Positions 62,142 to 64,000 of a stretch of DNA of 64,000 bases are shown in pieces; position 1 is the first letter of the stretch, and every line of letters begins with the position of its first letter. Origin of the DNA: Bacillota bacterium (lineage in GTDB: Bacteria > Bacillota > Desulfotomaculia > Desulfotomaculales > VENG01); NCBI GenBank assembly GCA_009711705.1, contig VENG01000012.1:78741-142740 (forward strand), in the 5' to 3' direction. A program made the position numbers and the translations under genes. The notes under the pieces were generated by a model. The model worked only from the letters and a program-made list of their open reading frames with translations. It searched no databases and was not told the origin of the DNA.

Positions 62142-62556
62142 TATGGTTATTACAGACAGCTTGAAAGCATTGGAATTATACGAAAAAGTATTTGATATCG
62201 AACGTGTTGAGGTTTCAGATTTTCCTAAAGGTGAAAATGAAGTCATTTTTACCCTATATGGAGTACGCTTTCACATGTTGGATGAAAACTCGAAATTCGG
62301 GTTGAAAGCACCAAACCCGAATGAACCCAAATCGATTTGGTTTAACATCCTCGTCCCTGACATAAAGGAAACATTTTCAAAGGCAATCAGTGCGGGTTGT
62401 GCTGAGGTGCAACCGGTGACTGAATTGCCTGATTACGGAGTGTCAAACGGTATATTTAGAGATGCTTTCGGCTACCAATGGATGCTGCATCAATTGCACA
62501 AAGAGGTGAGTTTTGAAGAACGCACACGGCTTTGGGAGGAAAAAAGGGATAATTAA
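62122..62556 (+). CDS. VOC-family (glyoxalase/bleomycin-resistance-like) protein
   Basis: 144 residues of the PhnB-like branch of the VOC fold: two beta-alpha-beta-beta-beta modules (EIDMVITDSLKALELYEKVF, WFNILVPDIKETFSKAISAG) with a likely metal-site end (FRDAFGYQWMLHQL). It could be a glyoxalase, dioxygenase or resistance protein; the substrate is unknown. AAAAGGAGTG precedes the ATG. It lies between repeat copies B and C and was probably carried with them or trapped between them. Confidence 0.83.
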   Translation: MVGVEIDMVITDSLKALELYEKVFDIERVEVSDFPKGENEVIFTLYGVRFHMLDENSKFGLKAPNPNEPKSIWFNILVPDIKETFSKAISAGCAEVQPVTELPDYGVSNGIFRDAFGYQWMLHQLHKEVSFEERTRLWEEKRDN

Positions 62557-62758
62557 AATGGCAAGATCCAGGCAGTGGGGCCTAATATTTGTCTCCGGGT
62601 TTTGAAAATTAAAAATCTATGCATTTTAGCTTCGGGTATGCGCTCGTAGTTTTCTATTTTTATGGGGGTGATTAACAATGTGTGACTGAAATTGAATGCG
62701 GCTCACATGCATATGCAATACGGATCAAGACAAGAATAGCATTTACTGCGCTGTTTAG
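62557..62758 (+). repeat. Repeat copy C
   Basis: It starts directly after the VOC stop with GGCAAGATCC, the same core ATCCAGGCAGTGGGGCC (62566-62582), a hairpin at 62630-62649 (CTTCGGG / CTCGTAG) with TTTTCTATTTTT, GGGGGTGATT, ATG TGT GAC TGA (62678-62689), and a short ORF from ATG 62696 beginning MRLTCICN. Restoring two bases after CAATA would give C-N-N-R-I-K and an A-F-T-A-L-F-R ending as in copy A. The GTCTGGATTGCGA module is missing. Confidence 0.55.
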
Positions 62759-62815
62759 GTAAATGACAACAAATTTATTTCTTAGCTCACTTCGGACTTT
62801 TCAATGTTAAACATA

Positions 62816-62853
62816 AAGAAAAGAAGGCTCAAGAGCTGGAACCTTCTTTTCTT
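62816..62853 (-). terminator. Terminator of the GNAT gene
   Basis: AAGAAAAGAAGG and CCTTCTTTTCTT form a perfect 12-bp stem with a 14-base loop, 28 bases past the stop at 62882. T-rich on the minus strand after the stem. Confidence 0.85.
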
Positions 62854-62881
62854 AGTCCAAATTTAATACCAAATCATTATG

Positions 62882-63394
62882 TTAGATACCGAATTCAGGT
62901 GGATGTATAACTGTTCCTTTGATGTTCGTCAATGCCCTGGGAATAAGTTCACGAACCATGAATGCTTCATCTGGCACCTCGAAGGGGGCTTTCAGCCCCT
63001 TAGAGCCGGCTGGAACAAAACCGAAACGCGGATAGTAATTAGGGTGACCAACTAAAATCACAATTTTAAACCCTAATTTTTTGCATTCCTTCAGACCGTG
63101 TTCGATAAGAGCAGAACCAATACCACGATTCTGATGTTCCGGCAGAACTGCTACCGGTGCCAGTCCAAGCACAGGTATCCGACCATTATCTGTTTCTATA
63201 GTAAGGAAACTGAACATTATATGTCCCACAACTGCCTTATTAATTACTGCCACTAAAGATAATTCAGGAATATAGTTGTCTGATTTCCTGATTGCTTCAA
63301 CCAGGTTTGGCTCAATGTATTTATTAAATGCCTTTAAATTAACATTATAAACTGCGGGATATTCTACTGAGCATTCAGGTCTGATTATAACCAT
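62882..63394 (-). CDS. GNAT-family N-acetyltransferase
   Basis: 170 residues of the GCN5 fold, similar to YhbS-type proteins: strand LSLVAVINKAVVGHIMFS, the acetyl-CoA loop PEHQNRGIGSALIEHGL, and ILVGHPNYYPRFGFVPAG. It moves an acetyl group from acetyl-CoA to an unknown amine. AGGAGG lies ten bases before the ATG. Flanked by repeat copies C and D. Confidence 0.88.
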   Translation of the reverse strand: MVIIRPECSVEYPAVYNVNLKAFNKYIEPNLVEAIRKSDNYIPELSLVAVINKAVVGHIMFSFLTIETDNGRIPVLGLAPVAVLPEHQNRGIGSALIEHGLKECKKLGFKIVILVGHPNYYPRFGFVPAGSKGLKAPFEVPDEAFMVRELIPRALTNIKGTVIHPPEFGI

Positions 63395-63547
63395 TCTATG
63401 GATTCCTCCTAAAATTTTTTGTTACGGAAGAATCCTTACACTGTTAGAACCGTGCACGAAGCTATGAAGGACTTCCGTAATTATATCAAGTTTTCCTATA
63501 TTTGCAAGAGTTGAAATATCGCATAACAAAGGTTTTATGCCACAGCA

Positions 63548-63827
63548 AGTTGATGAACATTCTGTCTGAAGTATGAAGCAGCATTTATTGGCGGCAAGGC
63601 AAGGTCCAGGCAGTGGGGCCTAAAAAATTAGTCTTTGGGTACTGTATTGCGACACAGTAACAAAGATTTGCGGCAGTGAAACGAATAGACGACTGGTACA
63701 CACTCTGTCTGGATTGCGAAGCACTTGTTTTATTTGCGGGGTCCGGTCCCAGGCTGGGCATAAGAAACTATTCTATGGGTACAAAATTATCATTCTTTGC
63801 TTCGGGTGCATCCGCTCGAAGTTTTTT
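63548..63827 (+). ncRNA. Repeat copy D: two tandem leader modules and a terminator-like hairpin
   Basis: Module 1 (63548-63655): GTCTGAAGTATGAAGCAGC, core GTCCAGGCAGTGGGGCC (63604-63620), TTTGGGTAC. Module 2 (63691-63783): GTCTGGATTGCGAAGCAC, TCCCAGGCTGGGC, then AAGAAACTATTCTATGGGTA. Both modules share start, core and end. The hairpin CTTCG...CGAAG (63800-63821) is followed by six T. Tandem similar domains before a terminator-like hairpin are the layout of tandem riboswitches or T-box-like leaders, but no known class was recognised. Downstream lie two short ORFs and the gene at 63924. Confidence 0.5.
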
Positions 63828-63847
63828 ATTTATGGGGGTGATTGTAA

Positions 63848-63897
63848 ATGCGCGAGGGAGGTTAATGTGGCTTACATGCATAGGTTGCAACAAATGA
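63848..63897 (+). CDS. Coupled mini-ORFs in repeat copy D
   Basis: First ORF: ATG 63848, M-R-E-G-G-stop, preceded by GGGGGTGATTGTAA. Its GAGGGAGG is the ribosome site for the second ORF, whose ATG (63865) overlaps the stop as TAATG and which reads M-W-L-T-C-I-G-C-N-K-stop (63895-63897). The second matches the CxxC starts in copies B, C and E. Such coupling suggests a translated leader. Whether either peptide is made is unknown. Confidence 0.35.
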
Positions 63898-63923
63898 AAC
63901 ATGATGAAAAGAGGTGAAACCGT

Positions 63924-64000
63924 TTGAATAATAGACTAAAAAGTTTTCTTGAAGAACTGGAGTATATTAAGGATTATATTCCGCCAGAGGCCTTCAATAA
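63924..64000 (+). CDS. 5' end of a gene running off the window
   Basis: TTG start with AAAGAGGTG eight bases upstream. The visible peptide is MNNRLKSFLEELEYIKDYIP and five more residues, helical and charged. No family can be assigned from so short a stretch. It would be the gene controlled by the leader in repeat copy D. Confidence 0.5.
   Translation, partial: MNNRLKSFLEELEYIKDYIPPEAFN

Noticed and set aside
1..64000. CRISPR arrays, tRNA and rRNA genes
   Set aside because: No regular short repeats with spacers and no tRNA- or rRNA-like sequences were seen on reading both strands.

Overview
The window reads as chromosome from a strictly anaerobic, endospore-forming member of the Clostridia, most like the Desulfotomaculum/Pelotomaculum group of Peptococcaceae. 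This is an inference. Its grounds are a Ger(x)C spore-germination lipoprotein next to a decayed GerAB/GerKB-type permease, oxygen- and NO-defence redox proteins (flavin reductase-rubredoxin fusion, hybrid cluster protein, 2[4Fe-4S] ferredoxin), a tungsten-type aldehyde:ferredoxin oxidoreductase, many CoA-linked beta-oxidation enzymes, strong AGGAGG ribosome sites and frequent TTG/GTG starts. No rRNA, tRNA or CRISPR array was seen.

Layout. 0-10 kb: mostly minus-strand redox and signalling genes (Hrb, a 1153-residue PAS/GGDEF/HD-GYP protein, Hcp, ferredoxin, an old-yellow-enzyme oxidoreductase, a MetE/UroD-like protein). hcp and the ferredoxin unit carry the same CRP/FNR-like operator. 10-15.4 kb: a PucR-type regulator divergent from an iron alcohol dehydrogenase, an aldehyde:ferredoxin oxidoreductase and a MoaD/ThiS protein, which looks like an alcohol/aldehyde oxidation unit. 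15.4-34 kb: a fatty-acid or other acyl-CoA catabolic island. It has an acyl-CoA ligase operon, a sigma-54 activator with a PrpR-like sensor, and two divergent beta-oxidation operons. Three textbook -24/-12 promoters sit in front of the three operons, so one activator probably controls them all. The right operon is followed by a thiolase / HMG-CoA-synthase-like / DUF35 triad.

34-50 kb: a C45-type acyltransferase, a decayed germination operon, fragments of PEP-synthase-like genes, a two-component system, a LysR gene divergent from a type I phosphodiesterase, a thioredoxin/thioredoxin-reductase pair, an orphan glycine-betaine-type binding lipoprotein, and a TetR/hydrolase pair. 50-55.7 kb: DUF3786 and DUF3795 cysteine proteins, an ECF sigma factor, and TetR plus a full-length rifampicin-phosphotransferase-like dikinase.

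55.7-64 kb: a degraded accessory region with a broken IS1595-type transposase, a frameshifted methyltransferase, a K+ channel pore remnant and a group II intron with a broken reverse transcriptase. It also holds several copies of an unrecognised repeat: one or two structured leader modules, a terminator-like hairpin with T-run, a purine-rich ribosome site, and a very short reading frame that starts M-R-L-x-C-I-x-C-N. The group II intron sits inside one copy. The last copy has two tandem leader modules and lies just before a gene that runs off the window. This repeat is the best candidate for something undescribed.
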